The notes under the pieces were generated by a model. That model worked only from the letters and a program-made list of their open reading frames with translations, made no database searches and had not been told where the DNA came from. From contig NZ_FNJL01000018.1 in assembly GCF_900104515.1 (NCBI RefSeq), positions 1 through 64,000 of the forward strand: a DNA stretch of 64,000 bases. Direction: 5' to 3'. This document shows, in pieces, positions 46,331-58,958 of the stretch; the stretch's first letter is position 1, and each line of letters opens with the position of its first letter. The DNA comes from Paracidovorax cattleyae (GTDB taxonomy: Bacteria; Pseudomonadota; Gammaproteobacteria; Burkholderiales; Burkholderiaceae_C). The position numbers and the translations under genes are program-made.

Positions 46331-46966
46331 TCAGGCCGCGGCCTGCAGGCCCTGGGTGAAATGGTCGAGCATGGCGGCCGCCGCGCGTTTGCCATCCCGC
46401 GCCTGCAGGGCGCCGAGGAGGTCCGCGTGCTCGCGCAGCGACTCCTCGATGCGGCCCTGGCGCAGCAGGGAGTTGTGGCGGTTGAGTTTCATGACCTTGC
46501 GCAGGTCGGCGACCATCTGGTTGCGCCAGCGGTTGTCCGCCAGCTCCAGCAGTCGCATGTGGAAGCGTTCGTTCACGCCGAAAAAACGCTCCCGGTCGTC
46601 CACCGAGGCGGCCAGTTCGGCATGCAGCACCTCCAGCTCGCGCATCTGGGCATCGGTGGCGCTCTCGGCGACCACGCGCGCGGCATCGCTTTCCAGCAGC
46701 GCGAGCAGGTGATAGACATCGCGCAGGTCCTTGTCCGACACTTCGGTGACGTACGCGCCCCGGCGCACCTTCATCGTCACCAGCCCTTCGGCCGCCAGCA
46801 CCTTCAGGGCCTCCCGCAGGGGCGTGCGGCTGATGCCGAATTCCTCGGCGATCTTGAGCTCGTCGATCCAACTGCCCGGCTGCAGCTCCCGGCGGAAAAT
46901 GCGCTGGCGCAACTGCTCCGCCACCTCTTCGTAGAGTGCGCGTGGGGTGAGCAAGGCGGTGGACAT
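46331..46966 (-). CDS. GntR-family (FadR subgroup) transcriptional regulator
   Basis: A 211-residue regulator with a winged helix at about 10-75 ([36 protein letters not shown]) and an all-helical FCD ligand-binding domain to the C-terminus ([31 protein letters not shown]). It is divergent from the methylmalonyl-CoA mutase gene across a 140-bp gap that contains an AT-rich run at 46985-47010, the probable promoter/operator zone. It likely represses or activates the propionyl-CoA pathway; a CoA ester or carboxylic acid would be the expected ligand. Confidence 0.88.
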   Translation of the reverse strand: MSTALLTPRALYEEVAEQLRQRIFRRELQPGSWIDELKIAEEFGISRTPLREALKVLAAEGLVTMKVRRGAYVTEVSDKDLRDVYHLLALLESDAARVVAESATDAQMRELEVLHAELAASVDDRERFFGVNERFHMRLLELADNRWRNQMVADLRKVMKLNRHNSLLRQGRIEESLREHADLLGALQARDGKRAAAAMLDHFTQGLQAAA

Positions 46967-47106
46967 GGCGCGGAATGGTACGTCAAAAAAATGATGAATT
47001 AATAATTATGGAATCGGCTAGACTAGCCCTCGCTTTTCCGTGCGGCCCGGAGACAAGGCGGCGCGGAACCTCCGACCGACAAGCAAAACCCCGACGCGAG
47101 CCATCC

Positions 47107-49275
47107 ATGAGCAGCAGCCAGACGCCCCCGCCCGAATTCCAGCCCGCCGATCTCGCCGCCTGGGCGAAGGCGGCGGCCAGGTCCGCACCGGGCGGCGATG
47201 TCTCCGCGCTGAACTGGGTCACGCCGGACGGGATCACCGTGAAGCCGCTCTATACGGCAGAGGACGTGGCAGGCCTTCCCCATGCCAATACCTTGCCGGG
47301 TTTCGAGCCTTACCTGCGCGGCCCGCAGGCGACCATGTACGCCGTGCGTCCCTGGACGATCCGGCAGTACGCGGGCTTCTCCACGGCGGAAGAGTCGAAC
47401 GCCTTCTACCGCAAGGCGCTGGCGGCGGGCGGGCAGGGCGTTTCGGTGGCGTTCGACCTCGCCACGCACCGCGGCTACGACAGCGACCATCCGCGCGTGA
47501 CCGGCGACGTGGGCAAGGCCGGCGTGGCCATCGACAGCGTGGAGGACATGAAGATCCTCTTCGACGGCATCCCGCTCGACAAGGTGAGCGTTTCCATGAC
47601 GATGAACGGCGCCGTGCTGCCCGTGCTGGCCGGCTACGTGGTCGCCGCCGAAGAGCAGGGCGTGCGGCAGGACCAGCTCTCCGGGACCATCCAGAACGAC
47701 ATCCTCAAGGAGTTCATGGTCCGCAACACCTACATCTACCCGCCCCAGCCTTCGATGCGCATCATCGGCGACATCATCGGCTACACGGCGCGGAACATGC
47801 CGAAGTTCAATTCCATTTCGATCTCCGGCTACCACATGCAGGAGGCGGGCGCCAACCAGGCGCTGGAGCTGGCCTTCACGCTGGCCGACGGCAAGGAGTA
47901 CGTGAAGACCGCGATCGCCTCGGGCCTGGACGTGGACGAGTTCGCCGGACGGCTCTCGTTCTTCTGGGCGATCGGCATGAACTTCTACCTGGAAGTGGCC
48001 AAGATGCGCGCGGCGCGGCTGCTGTGGTGCCGCATCATGAAGAGCACCGGCGCGAAGAACCCCAAGAGCCTGATGCTGCGCACGCACTGCCAGACCTCGG
48101 GCTGGTCGCTCACCGAGCAGGATCCGTACAACAACGTGGTGCGCACCACCATCGAGGCCATGGCGGCCGTGTTCGGCGGCACGCAGAGCCTGCACACCAA
48201 CAGCTTCGACGAGGCCATCGCGCTGCCCACCGAGTTCTCGGCCCGCATCGCGCGCAACACGCAGCTCATCATCCAGGAAGAGACGCACATCACCAACGTG
48301 ATCGATCCATGGGCCGGCAGCTACATGATGGAAAAGCTCACCCAGGACATGGCGGACGCCGCCTGGAAGATCATCGAGGAGGTCGAGGCCATGGGCGGCA
48401 TGACCGCGGCGGTGGACTCGGGCTGGGCCAAGCTCAAGATCGAGGCGGCTGCCGCGGAGAAGCAGGCGCGCATCGATTCCGGCAAGGACGTGATCGTGGG
48501 CGTGAACAAGTACCGCCTGGCCAAGGAAGACCCGGTGGACATCCTGCAGATCGACAACATGAGGGTGCGCGAAGGCCAGATCGGGCGGCTCGAGCGCATC
48601 CGTGCCACGCGCGATGGCGCCGCCGTGCAGCAGGCGCTGGATGCCCTGACCGCAGCCGCGGAGTCCGGCACCGGCAACCTGCTGGAGCTGTCCATCCAGG
48701 CGATCCGCCTGCGCGCCACGGTGGGCGAGGTGAGCGATGCGCTGGAGAAGGTATTCGGCCGCCACCGCGCCGACACGCAGAAGGTGACCGGCGTCTATGC
48801 CGCCGCCTACGATTCGGCCGAGGGTTGGGAAAAGCTCAAGGGCGAGATCGACGCCTTCGCGGAAAGCGAGGGCCGCCGCCCGCGCGTGATGATCGCCAAG
48901 CTGGGCCAGGACGGCCACGACCGCGGCGCCAAGGTGGTGGCCACGGCGTTCGCCGATCTCGGGTTCGACGTGGACATGGGGCCGCTCTTCCAGACGCCCG
49001 AGGAATGCGCGCGCCAGGCGATCGAGAACGATGTGCACGCCGTGGGCGTCTCCACGCTCGCGGCCGGCCACAAGACGCTGGTGCCGGCCATCATCCAGTC
49101 CCTGCGGGACCAGGGCGCCGACGACATCATCGTGTTCGTGGGCGGCGTGATCCCGCAGCAGGACTACGAATTCCTCTACGAATCGGGCGTGAGGGGCATC
49201 TACGGCCCGGGCACGCCGATCCCGGCGAGCGCGAAGGACGTGCTGGAGCAGATCCGCAAGGCCGTGGCCGCCTGA
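47107..49275 (+). CDS. scpA: Methylmalonyl-CoA mutase
   Basis: The adenosylcobalamin enzyme that interconverts methylmalonyl-CoA and succinyl-CoA, the last step of propionate assimilation; 722 residues, the length of the single-chain catalytic form. The TIM-barrel substrate domain holds [18 protein letters not shown] and [19 protein letters not shown]; the C-terminal B12 domain has the DxHxxG motif at 602-607 ([11 protein letters not shown]) and [14 protein letters not shown]. The ATG at 47107 gives [12 protein letters not shown]; an upstream in-frame start at 46975 would overlap the operator zone and is less likely. GNAT and MeaB genes follow immediately. Confidence 0.95.
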   Translation: MSSSQTPPPEFQPADLAAWAKAAARSAPGGDVSALNWVTPDGITVKPLYTAEDVAGLPHANTLPGFEPYLRGPQATMYAVRPWTIRQYAGFSTAEESNAFYRKALAAGGQGVSVAFDLATHRGYDSDHPRVTGDVGKAGVAIDSVEDMKILFDGIPLDKVSVSMTMNGAVLPVLAGYVVAAEEQGVRQDQLSGTIQNDILKEFMVRNTYIYPPQPSMRIIGDIIGYTARNMPKFNSISISGYHMQEAGANQALELAFTLADGKEYVKTAIASGLDVDEFAGRLSFFWAIGMNFYLEVAKMRAARLLWCRIMKSTGAKNPKSLMLRTHCQTSGWSLTEQDPYNNVVRTTIEAMAAVFGGTQSLHTNSFDEAIALPTEFSARIARNTQLIIQEETHITNVIDPWAGSYMMEKLTQDMADAAWKIIEEVEAMGGMTAAVDSGWAKLKIEAAAAEKQARIDSGKDVIVGVNKYRLAKEDPVDILQIDNMRVREGQIGRLERIRATRDGAAVQQALDALTAAAESGTGNLLELSIQAIRLRATVGEVSDALEKVFGRHRADTQKVTGVYAAAYDSAEGWEKLKGEIDAFAESEGRRPRVMIAKLGQDGHDRGAKVVATAFADLGFDVDMGPLFQTPEECARQAIENDVHAVGVSTLAAGHKTLVPAIIQSLRDQGADDIIVFVGGVIPQQDYEFLYESGVRGIYGPGTPIPASAKDVLEQIRKAVAA

Positions 49276-49277
49276 GG

Positions 49278-49805
49278 ATGCGTGCGTCCGCGATGCCTGT
49301 CGCCTCGTCGTTTTTCCCACCGCCCGGACCCTCCGGCCTGGGCTGGGAGGCCGTCTCCCGAGGGGACTTCGCCGCCATGGCCGACCTGCGGGCCGAGGCG
49401 TTGCGCGAGAGCCTGGAGGGGCTGGGCCGCTTCGATCCGGTGCGCGTGCGGGAGCGGCTGCGCGATGCCTTCGTGCCCGAAGGCATGCGCCACATCGTGC
49501 GGAACAGCGAGCGCATCGGCTACCTCACGCTGCTGCCGCGCGCGGCCGACGGCACGCTACGGCTGCACCATCTCTATCTGCGGCCGGGCGCGCAGAACGC
49601 GGGCGCCGGCAGCTGGGCCATGGCCTGGGTGCAGGCGCAGGCCCGGGAGCGCGGCTGCGACGTGACGCTGTGCGCGCTCAAGGGCAGCGACGCCAACCGC
49701 TTCTACCTGCGCCACGGCTTCCGGCAGGTGGCCGAGGCGCCTTTCGACCTGGAGTACCGCTGGAGCCCGTCGTGGGACGGCCCGGCCCCGGGGACGCAGC
49801 CATGA
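49278..49805 (+). CDS. GNAT-family N-acetyltransferase
   Basis: A 175-residue acetyltransferase lying 2 bp after the mutase and overlapping meaB by 4 bp (ATGA), so it is part of the operon. The GNAT core is visible: LHHLYLRPGAQNAGAGSWAM (strand 4 and the acetyl-CoA loop, motif A) and the ending GSDANRFYLRHGFRQVAEAP (motif B). Its substrate is unknown. Its position inside a mutase-MeaB operon hints at modification of a pathway protein or detoxification of an amine, but nothing in the sequence proves it. An alternative ATG is at 49293. Confidence 0.8.
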   Translation: MRASAMPVASSFFPPPGPSGLGWEAVSRGDFAAMADLRAEALRESLEGLGRFDPVRVRERLRDAFVPEGMRHIVRNSERIGYLTLLPRAADGTLRLHHLYLRPGAQNAGAGSWAMAWVQAQARERGCDVTLCALKGSDANRFYLRHGFRQVAEAPFDLEYRWSPSWDGPAPGTQP

Positions 49806-50824
49806 ATGCGCCCCCCCATCCGCTCCTGGCCGGCATCACCGGCGCGCCCGGCCCCGTGCAGCGCCGCGCCATCGCCAAGGCCATCACGCTGCTCGAATCC
49901 ACGCGCGCCGACCACCGCGCGCAGGGCGACGGGCTGCTCACGGCCCTGCTGCCGGACACCGGCAAGGCCTTCCGCCTGGGCCTGAGCGGCGTGCCCGGCG
50001 TGGGCAAGTCCACTTTCATCGAGGCGCTGGGTCTGTACCTGATCGCGCAGGGCCACCGCGTGGCGGTGCTGACCATCGACCCGTCCTCCAGCGTGTCGGG
50101 CGGCTCCATCCTGGGTGACAAGACACGGATGGAGCGCCTGTCGGTACACGAGCAGGCCTATATCCGCCCCAGCCCTTCCAGCGGCACGCTGGGCGGCGTG
50201 GCGGAGAAGACGCGCGAGGCCATGCTGGTCTGCGAGGCGGCCGGCTACGACATCGTGATCGTGGAGACGGTGGGCGTGGGCCAGAGCGAGACCGCCGTGG
50301 CGGGCATGACGGACATGTTCGTGCTGATGCAGCTGCCCAATGCCGGCGACGACCTGCAGGCCATCAAGAAGGGCGTGATGGAGATCGCGGACCTGGTCGT
50401 GATCAACAAGGCGGACATCGACGCCCACGCGGCGACGCGTGCCGAGGCGCAGATCACCTCGAGCCTGCGGCTGTTCAGCCAGCACGGCCACCCCGGGCAT
50501 GCGCGGCACGACACGGCGCTGTGGCATCCGCGCGTGCTGCAGATCAGCGCGCTGCAGGGCCGCGGCGTGGACGCCTTCTGGGCTGCGGTGGACGACTACC
50601 GGCGCGTGCAGGCGGCCAACGGGCACCTCGCGGCGCGGCGCCGGCAGCAGTCGCAGGCCTGGATGTGGGAGCGCATCGATGCCGGATTGAAGCAGGCGTT
50701 CCGCGCGCAGCCGCAGGTGCAGGCGATGCTGCCGGGCCTGCGCGAGGACGTGCTCGCCGGGCGCATCGCGGCATCGACGGCGGCCCGCAGCCTGCTGCAG
50801 GCAGGCGGCTTCGCGCCGCCCTGA
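49802..50824 (+). CDS. meaB: Methylmalonyl-CoA mutase-associated GTPase MeaB
   Basis: A 340-residue G3E-family GTPase that protects and reloads methylmalonyl-CoA mutase with intact cobalamin. The Walker A motif GVPGVGKST is at 63-71, with [20 protein letters not shown] after it, the switch region [12 protein letters not shown] and the guanine-specificity motif NKAD. The C-terminal helical dimerisation region is complete. It was formerly annotated as ArgK kinase in many genomes. It is translationally coupled to the GNAT gene upstream and lies 76 bp before pccB. Confidence 0.94.
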   Translation: MNAPPHPLLAGITGAPGPVQRRAIAKAITLLESTRADHRAQGDGLLTALLPDTGKAFRLGLSGVPGVGKSTFIEALGLYLIAQGHRVAVLTIDPSSSVSGGSILGDKTRMERLSVHEQAYIRPSPSSGTLGGVAEKTREAMLVCEAAGYDIVIVETVGVGQSETAVAGMTDMFVLMQLPNAGDDLQAIKKGVMEIADLVVINKADIDAHAATRAEAQITSSLRLFSQHGHPGHARHDTALWHPRVLQISALQGRGVDAFWAAVDDYRRVQAANGHLAARRRQQSQAWMWERIDAGLKQAFRAQPQVQAMLPGLREDVLAGRIAASTAARSLLQAGGFAPP

Positions 50825-50900
50825 CCGGCCCCTTCGCGGGCAGCGGGCGCGCCACACGGACACCGCACAGACAACTTCACGGATCGTTGGAAGGAAGACC

Positions 50901-52433
<1,533 letters not shown>

Positions 52434-52577
52434 GTTGCAAGGTGAATGGCATGACCCGCCTGGCGTCGTCGCCGCATCTCGTCGTGCCACGTGTACTGCC
52501 TGGGATGTAACGTCTCGCTAGAGCCGGTTTGCTGGGGCGGCTTTCCAAGTCATATATAAAAATGAAGGAATTTGATA

Positions 52578-52976
52578 ATGGAGAGTGTTGCTCTGGAGCC
52601 TGGATTAATTATAGGAAATAATGTCCCTCCAGGTGTTTTGGACGGGTTTGAAATCAGGCCGCCCTCGGTTCCGCCAACGGCTCGACGTATCATTGACGAG
52701 CAAATGGGGGGATGCATTGGCTATGCGTACGAGGGCTCGCGTGGGGTTTGGCATATTTACAATGCAATGGGAGAAAAGGTCGCCATCGAAGAAATTCCTT
52801 TGGAGGCATCGCCGATTGATCCTTTCGATGTGTTGATTCTTGGGGGCCTGCTTTTGAAGCTGGGCCGATGGGGATGGGTCGCACGTAAGAATGGCCCGGC
52901 CGCTATTAAATTTGCCGGAGAAGTGGTGGTGCAGAGATTTGCCAAGTTATTACGCGCCAGACTCTTGGCGCGCTAA
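52578..52976 (+). CDS. N-terminal part of a probable polymorphic toxin (split by frameshift)
   Basis: A 132-residue frame in markedly lower-GC DNA than the flanking pathway genes. It begins MESVALEPGLIIGNNVPPGV after a good AAGGAA site and contains a hydrophobic stretch (FDVLILGGLLLKLGRWGWVA). It ends at LLARLLAR, exactly where the neighbouring frame takes up a toxin-like domain. No family is recognised for this N-terminal part; it could be a carrier or immunity-proof pre-domain. A one-base shift would join both frames into a single protein of about 229 residues. Confidence 0.5.
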   Translation: MESVALEPGLIIGNNVPPGVLDGFEIRPPSVPPTARRIIDEQMGGCIGYAYEGSRGVWHIYNAMGEKVAIEEIPLEASPIDPFDVLILGGLLLKLGRWGWVARKNGPAAIKFAGEVVVQRFAKLLRARLLAR

Positions 52977-53265
52977 AGCAAGGCAGTTGAAATTCACTGA
53001 ATCCGCGGCGCGACATATGGCAGAGCCAACAAGATTCGTGCCTATTCATATCCTCGAAGGGGCTATTCGATTCGGTGCAAGAAGAGCAGATCCCAAGGGG
53101 GTTCAAGGCTATTTTATGTATACATTTCCTGAAATGATAAAACTGACCAGGCAAGTGGTCATGATTGAGGGGCGGAGAGAGATGATATACATCCCGAAAA
53201 AGTATAATCTTGAGGTTTTGGTGCGAGAGGCCGATTGGACGATTTCACATTTTAAATACTGGTAG
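52891..53265 (+). CDS. Toxin C-terminal domain, DUF4258/RNase-like, in a second reading frame
   Basis: From about 52975 this frame reads LKFTESAARHMAEPTRFVPI, then IRFGARRADPKGVQGYFMYT and finally YNLEVLVREADWTISHFKYW, the pattern of small bacterial toxin domains related to DUF4258/BECR ribonucleases, where His and Arg of the RHM- and HF-type motifs are catalytic. The part of the frame before 52975 is probably not coding. A probable immunity gene starts 5 bp after the stop. Either the two frames are one gene broken by a frameshift, or the toxin is made from its own start (ATG at 53016 or 52891). Confidence 0.5.
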   Translation: MARPLLNLPEKWWCRDLPSYYAPDSWRAKARQLKFTESAARHMAEPTRFVPIHILEGAIRFGARRADPKGVQGYFMYTFPEMIKLTRQVVMIEGRREMIYIPKKYNLEVLVREADWTISHFKYW

Positions 53266-53270
53266 TAGAT

Positions 53271-53699
53271 ATGAAAATCGAACATCCTGACGCCATTATT
53301 TTTATTAACCCTATTTCTCGCCATGTCGAGGAACAAGGTGGGCCGTATTTGGACTGGATTGTGCTCCAGATAAACATCTCTACGAAGGCGTTTAATGGGG
53401 TGTCCGATTGGAGTGTCATGCCTTTCGAGATAAAAAAATTCAAAGATGAACTCTCGATTTTTTACGAATCTCTTGTAAGTGGCAATCCAAGTGCTGGATC
53501 TGTCTGCTTCTCCGGAATTGAGCCGCATTTTTCATTGAATTTGGAGTTGATTGATTTGGTCGGCCATATATCTGTGAAATACTGCCTTCATGATTTCCCC
53601 GTCGGTCCAAAGCTTCAAGGTGAGTTTGAAATTGATCAGAGTTATCTCCCCCAAATGATTGGGGATTTGGATGATCTGCTCGATTTTCGAGGAAAATGA
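53271..53699 (+). CDS. Probable immunity protein for the adjacent toxin
   Basis: A 142-residue acidic protein, 5 bp after the toxin frame, in the same low-GC patch. The mid-part (WSVMPFEIKKFKDELSIFYE) and the end (LQGEFEIDQSYLPQMIGDLD) resemble the DUF6228/WapI-type immunity family, whose members pair with polymorphic toxins. Small acidic cytosolic proteins right after toxin domains are the normal immunity arrangement. The family match is from memory of the pattern, so moderate confidence. Confidence 0.55.
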   Translation: MKIEHPDAIIFINPISRHVEEQGGPYLDWIVLQINISTKAFNGVSDWSVMPFEIKKFKDELSIFYESLVSGNPSAGSVCFSGIEPHFSLNLELIDLVGHISVKYCLHDFPVGPKLQGEFEIDQSYLPQMIGDLDDLLDFRGK

Positions 53700-53732
53700 T
53701 TTGGTCTTATTTTATTATTCAGTCGATGGAAG

Positions 53733-53883
53733 CCCTGGCATCCAGGCACGGCTCGAACACCCGTTCCGATTGCTCAAGCGCCAGTTCGGGCATGCCAATG
53801 TGCGCCACCGAGGGCTGGCTGAGAACACAGCGCAGTTGCACACGCTGTTGCGTGTTGCGCAGACCTTTCCTAAGCCTTTATGA
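53733..53883 (+). pseudogene. IS5-family transposase C-terminal fragment
   Basis: The frame reads IQARLEHPFRLLKRQFGHAN and VRHRGLAENTAQLHTLL, the last ~50 residues of an IS5 transposase, ending at TGA 53881-53883. Everything upstream is missing. It is the same portion of the family as the end of the fragment at 33802-34335, but in the opposite orientation. Its stop codon overlaps the start of the next gene (ATGA). Confidence 0.75.
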
Positions 53884-54419
53884 ATACTGTCTGGATCGTC
53901 GATGGTGCCTACCTCTTCAACTACGGCAAGAGCAGGCCCTTCGACTACCTCAAGCTGAAGAACGAGATCACCCGGCTGAATGGCGGGCCGATCCGCGAGA
54001 GCTACTACCTGAACTCCGTGAGCGACCCTGCCACGGATGCGCAGAACGCGTTCCACTCGTGGATCAAGACCGCGCCGCCCCATGGGCCGAAGTTCCGGGT
54101 GCAGCTCTACAAGCTCAAGAGGATGCACATGAGCTGCGCGGCATGCGGCCACTCGTCCGACCGGTGGGTCCAGAAGGGGGTGGACGTGGGCATCGCCACG
54201 CTGATCATCAAGCTGGCTGCGCAGAACGTCTACGACCGGCTGATCCTTTCCGCGGGAGACGGCGATTTCGAGGACGCGATCTCCTACGTGAAATCCGAAC
54301 TGCACAAGGAGGTCTGGGTGTCCGGCTCCGCGGCCAGCCTGTCTCCGGACCTGCAGTCGTATTCGGACAACGTCCTCTGGATGGAGGACATGAGCCCGAC
54401 CATCGACCGGACCTCCTGA
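53880..54419 (+). CDS. NYN-domain (PIN-like) ribonuclease family protein
   Basis: A 179-residue protein of the NYN/LabA-like group of metal-dependent RNases. Acidic active-site residues are in place: Asp8 (WIVDGAYLFNYG), Asp102 (KGVDVGIA) and Asp127/Asp129 (SAGDGDFEDA). A CAACG pair at about 86-89 could bind zinc. The ATG at 53880 overlaps the stop of the IS5 fragment, so its expression may depend on read-through from upstream. GC content returns to the local norm here, so this gene may belong to the ancestral pccB-pccA interval. Target RNA unknown. Confidence 0.8.
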   Translation: MNTVWIVDGAYLFNYGKSRPFDYLKLKNEITRLNGGPIRESYYLNSVSDPATDAQNAFHSWIKTAPPHGPKFRVQLYKLKRMHMSCAACGHSSDRWVQKGVDVGIATLIIKLAAQNVYDRLILSAGDGDFEDAISYVKSELHKEVWVSGSAASLSPDLQSYSDNVLWMEDMSPTIDRTS

Positions 54420-54474
54420 TCGCCTGCCCGGCAGCTCCATCCACGTCCGCCCGCAACCCCATTTCCGACGCACC

Positions 54475-56519
<2,045 letters not shown>

Positions 56520-56523
<4 letters not shown>

Positions 56524-57338
56524 AGACGGCGACGTCCGCTGCCGCCGGGCCGGGATGGCGCCTGCCCGGTGCGCGCCTGCCGCTGGCCCTGGCCGGGCTG
56601 GTGCTGCTGGCCGACGGCGTGTGGCTCATGGCGATGCGCCAGTTCAACCTGGGCGTGGCGCTGCCGGCGGTCTGCGGTGCCGCGCTGCTGGCGCTGGTGC
56701 TGCGCTGGGAGCAGGCGGCCCGCTGGCGCCGCGGGCACCGGGGCCGCACCTGGGCGTGGCGCCTGGCCTGGTGCGCGCTCGGCCTCTGGATGGTGTCGGT
56801 GCTGTGGTTCTGGGCCCTGCTGCGCAACTACGGGGTGCCGCCGGCCGAGGTGCTGCCCGTGCAGGCGATCGTGGTGCTGGGCGCCGGCACGCTGGACGGG
56901 CAGCCGCGGCCCACGCTGGCTGCGCGGCTGGACACGGCCGCCGAGCTGGCGCGCCGGCAGCCGCAGGCGCTCGTGGCCGTGTGCGGCGGCATCGACCTGG
57001 GCGAGACCGAGAGCGAAGCCGCGATCATGGCCCGCTACCTGAATGAGCGTCACGGCATCGCACCCGCACGGATCGTGCAGGAGCGCGAGAGCACCAGCAC
57101 GGAACTGAACATCGCGCTCAGCCGACCGCTGCTGCAGGCGCGCGGGGTGGCCGCTGCGGCGCCCACGGCCGTCGTCACGAGCGACTTCCATCTCATGCGC
57201 GCCACGCGCATCGCGCGCCGCCAGGGGCTGGCCGGCGTGGTGCCGGTCGGTGCCCCGACGCCGGTCAACACGCGCTACAACGCCTGGCTGCGTGAATACT
57301 TCGCCATGCTCAGCAGCTGGGCGCTGAGCGAGATCTGA
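56520..57338 (+). CDS. YdcF/SanA-family (DUF218) membrane protein
   Basis: A 272-residue protein with hydrophobic helices in the first ~110 residues ([40 protein letters not shown]) followed by a DUF218 domain: [38 protein letters not shown] and [20 protein letters not shown]218 members such as ElyC and SanA act in envelope maintenance. The GTG start overlaps the pccA stop (GTGA), so the two are translationally coupled although no metabolic link is evident. Confidence 0.85.
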
Positions 57339-57385
57339 ATCCACCGCGGCCTCGCCAGGGCCGGTTTTCTTCCAGGAGTTTCCTC

Positions 57386-57856
<471 letters not shown>

Positions 57857-57935
57857 CGCGGCCCCGGCCTGCGCCGCTGCGCCGCTGCGCCGGGCGGCAG
57901 GTGCGGCGGACGTGCGCCGCGGATGCGGAGGCCGT

Positions 57936-58814
57936 TCAGGTGCCGGGCCGGCCGCGTGGAGGCCGCACGTAGGCGCCGCTGGAGTGCAGGTGCTGCTCCG
58001 CGTGGCCGATGGCCCGCGCCGCCGCGCCGCCGGCCCGGCTGGCCAGCAGTTCCACCAGCGCCTCGGCCAGCGCCAGGCCCGCGGCCACCGAGGGGAAGAA
58101 CGAGGGGCTGTGGATGCTGAAGAGCAGCGTCTGCTGCGCCAGCAGCGAGAGGGGCGAGGCCAGGCTGTCGGTCAGTGCCACGATGCGCGCACCCGCATCG
58201 CGCGCGGCCTCCGCCACCTGCAGCGCCTCGTGGGAATAGGGCGAGAAGCTCGTCACCACCAGCACGTCGCCCCTGCCTACGGCGCGCAGCTGCATTTCCA
58301 GCGTGCCGCCCTGGCCGTCGAGCAGGTGCACGTCCGGGCGGAACAGGCGGTATTGGTACACCAGGCCGAAGGCGATGGGGTAGCTCGCCCGGAAGCCGGC
58401 CACGTGCACGGCCTTCGCCTTCTCGATCAGCGCGCAGGCCTTGTCCAGCCGCGCGCCGCTCTGGGCCTGGGTGGCCTCCAGGTTGCGCCGCTGCACCCCG
58501 AACATTTCCTCCGTCAGCCCGCCGGATTCGCCGGCCCGGGCCACGAGGTGCTGCGCGCGCGCGCCGTAGGCATCGCCTCCCAGTCCCAGGTCGGCCGCGA
58601 AGGCGGCCTTGAGGGCCGGCCAGCCGTCGAATCCCACCTGCTGCGCGAAGCGCACCAGCGTGGGCGGCGTGGCGCCGGACTGTACGCCGATATGGCGCAT
58701 GGACGAGGTCACCACCTCGGCCGGATGGTCGAGCAGATAGCGCGCGATGTCCTGCAGCGCGGGGCTCAGTTCGGGGTAGCGCTGGCGGATGTGTTCCTGG
58801 ATGGAGGGAGGCAT
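57936..58814 (-). CDS. RpiR/MurR-family transcriptional regulator (HTH-SIS)
   Basis: A 292-residue regulator with an N-terminal HTH of the RpiR type (about 1-80; LQDIARYLLDHPAEVVTSSM, GATPPTLVRFAQQVGFDG) and a C-terminal SIS domain (about 115-255) with KAVHVAGFRASYPIAFGLVY and the phosphosugar-loop-like VVTSFSPYSHEALQVAEAA. SIS regulators usually sense phosphosugars, but members beside amino-acid genes also exist. The ATG at 58814 starts MPPSIQEHIRQRYPEL. It is divergent from the aminotransferase operon; the perfect dyad at 58910-58939 is its probable target. Confidence 0.88.
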   Translation of the reverse strand: MPPSIQEHIRQRYPELSPALQDIARYLLDHPAEVVTSSMRHIGVQSGATPPTLVRFAQQVGFDGWPALKAAFAADLGLGGDAYGARAQHLVARAGESGGLTEEMFGVQRRNLEATQAQSGARLDKACALIEKAKAVHVAGFRASYPIAFGLVYQYRLFRPDVHLLDGQGGTLEMQLRAVGRGDVLVVTSFSPYSHEALQVAEAARDAGARIVALTDSLASPLSLLAQQTLLFSIHSPSFFPSVAAGLALAEALVELLASRAGGAAARAIGHAEQHLHSSGAYVRPPRGRPGT

Positions 58815-58909
58815 GGACGAGGGGAGTGGGGCGCGGGCGGTGCGGATGCGGCGACTGTACCGAAACGGTAGCAACTCCAGATGTTCTGAAAATCATGTTT
58901 GACGAAACG

Positions 58910-58939
58910 AATGTTCCAAATCACAATACATGGAACATT
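58910..58939. promoter_or_regulatory. Perfect 9-bp inverted repeat, probable RpiR operator
   Basis: AATGTTCCA (58910-58918) and TGGAACATT (58931-58939) are exact reverse complements with a 12-base spacer, so equivalent bases are two helical turns apart, as for a dimer on one face of DNA. A further half-site, ATGTTCTGAA, begins 30 bp upstream at 58881. The dyad lies 20 bp before the aminotransferase ATG, in the only gap between this regulator and its likely target operon. Confidence 0.65.
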
Positions 58940-58958
58940 TGATCCATAAAAATTGAAG

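Noticed and set aside
46980..47015. AT-rich run between the GntR regulator and mutase genes as a defined operator
   Set aside because: It is not a true palindrome and does not clearly match the FadR-type consensus, so only a probable promoter zone was noted.
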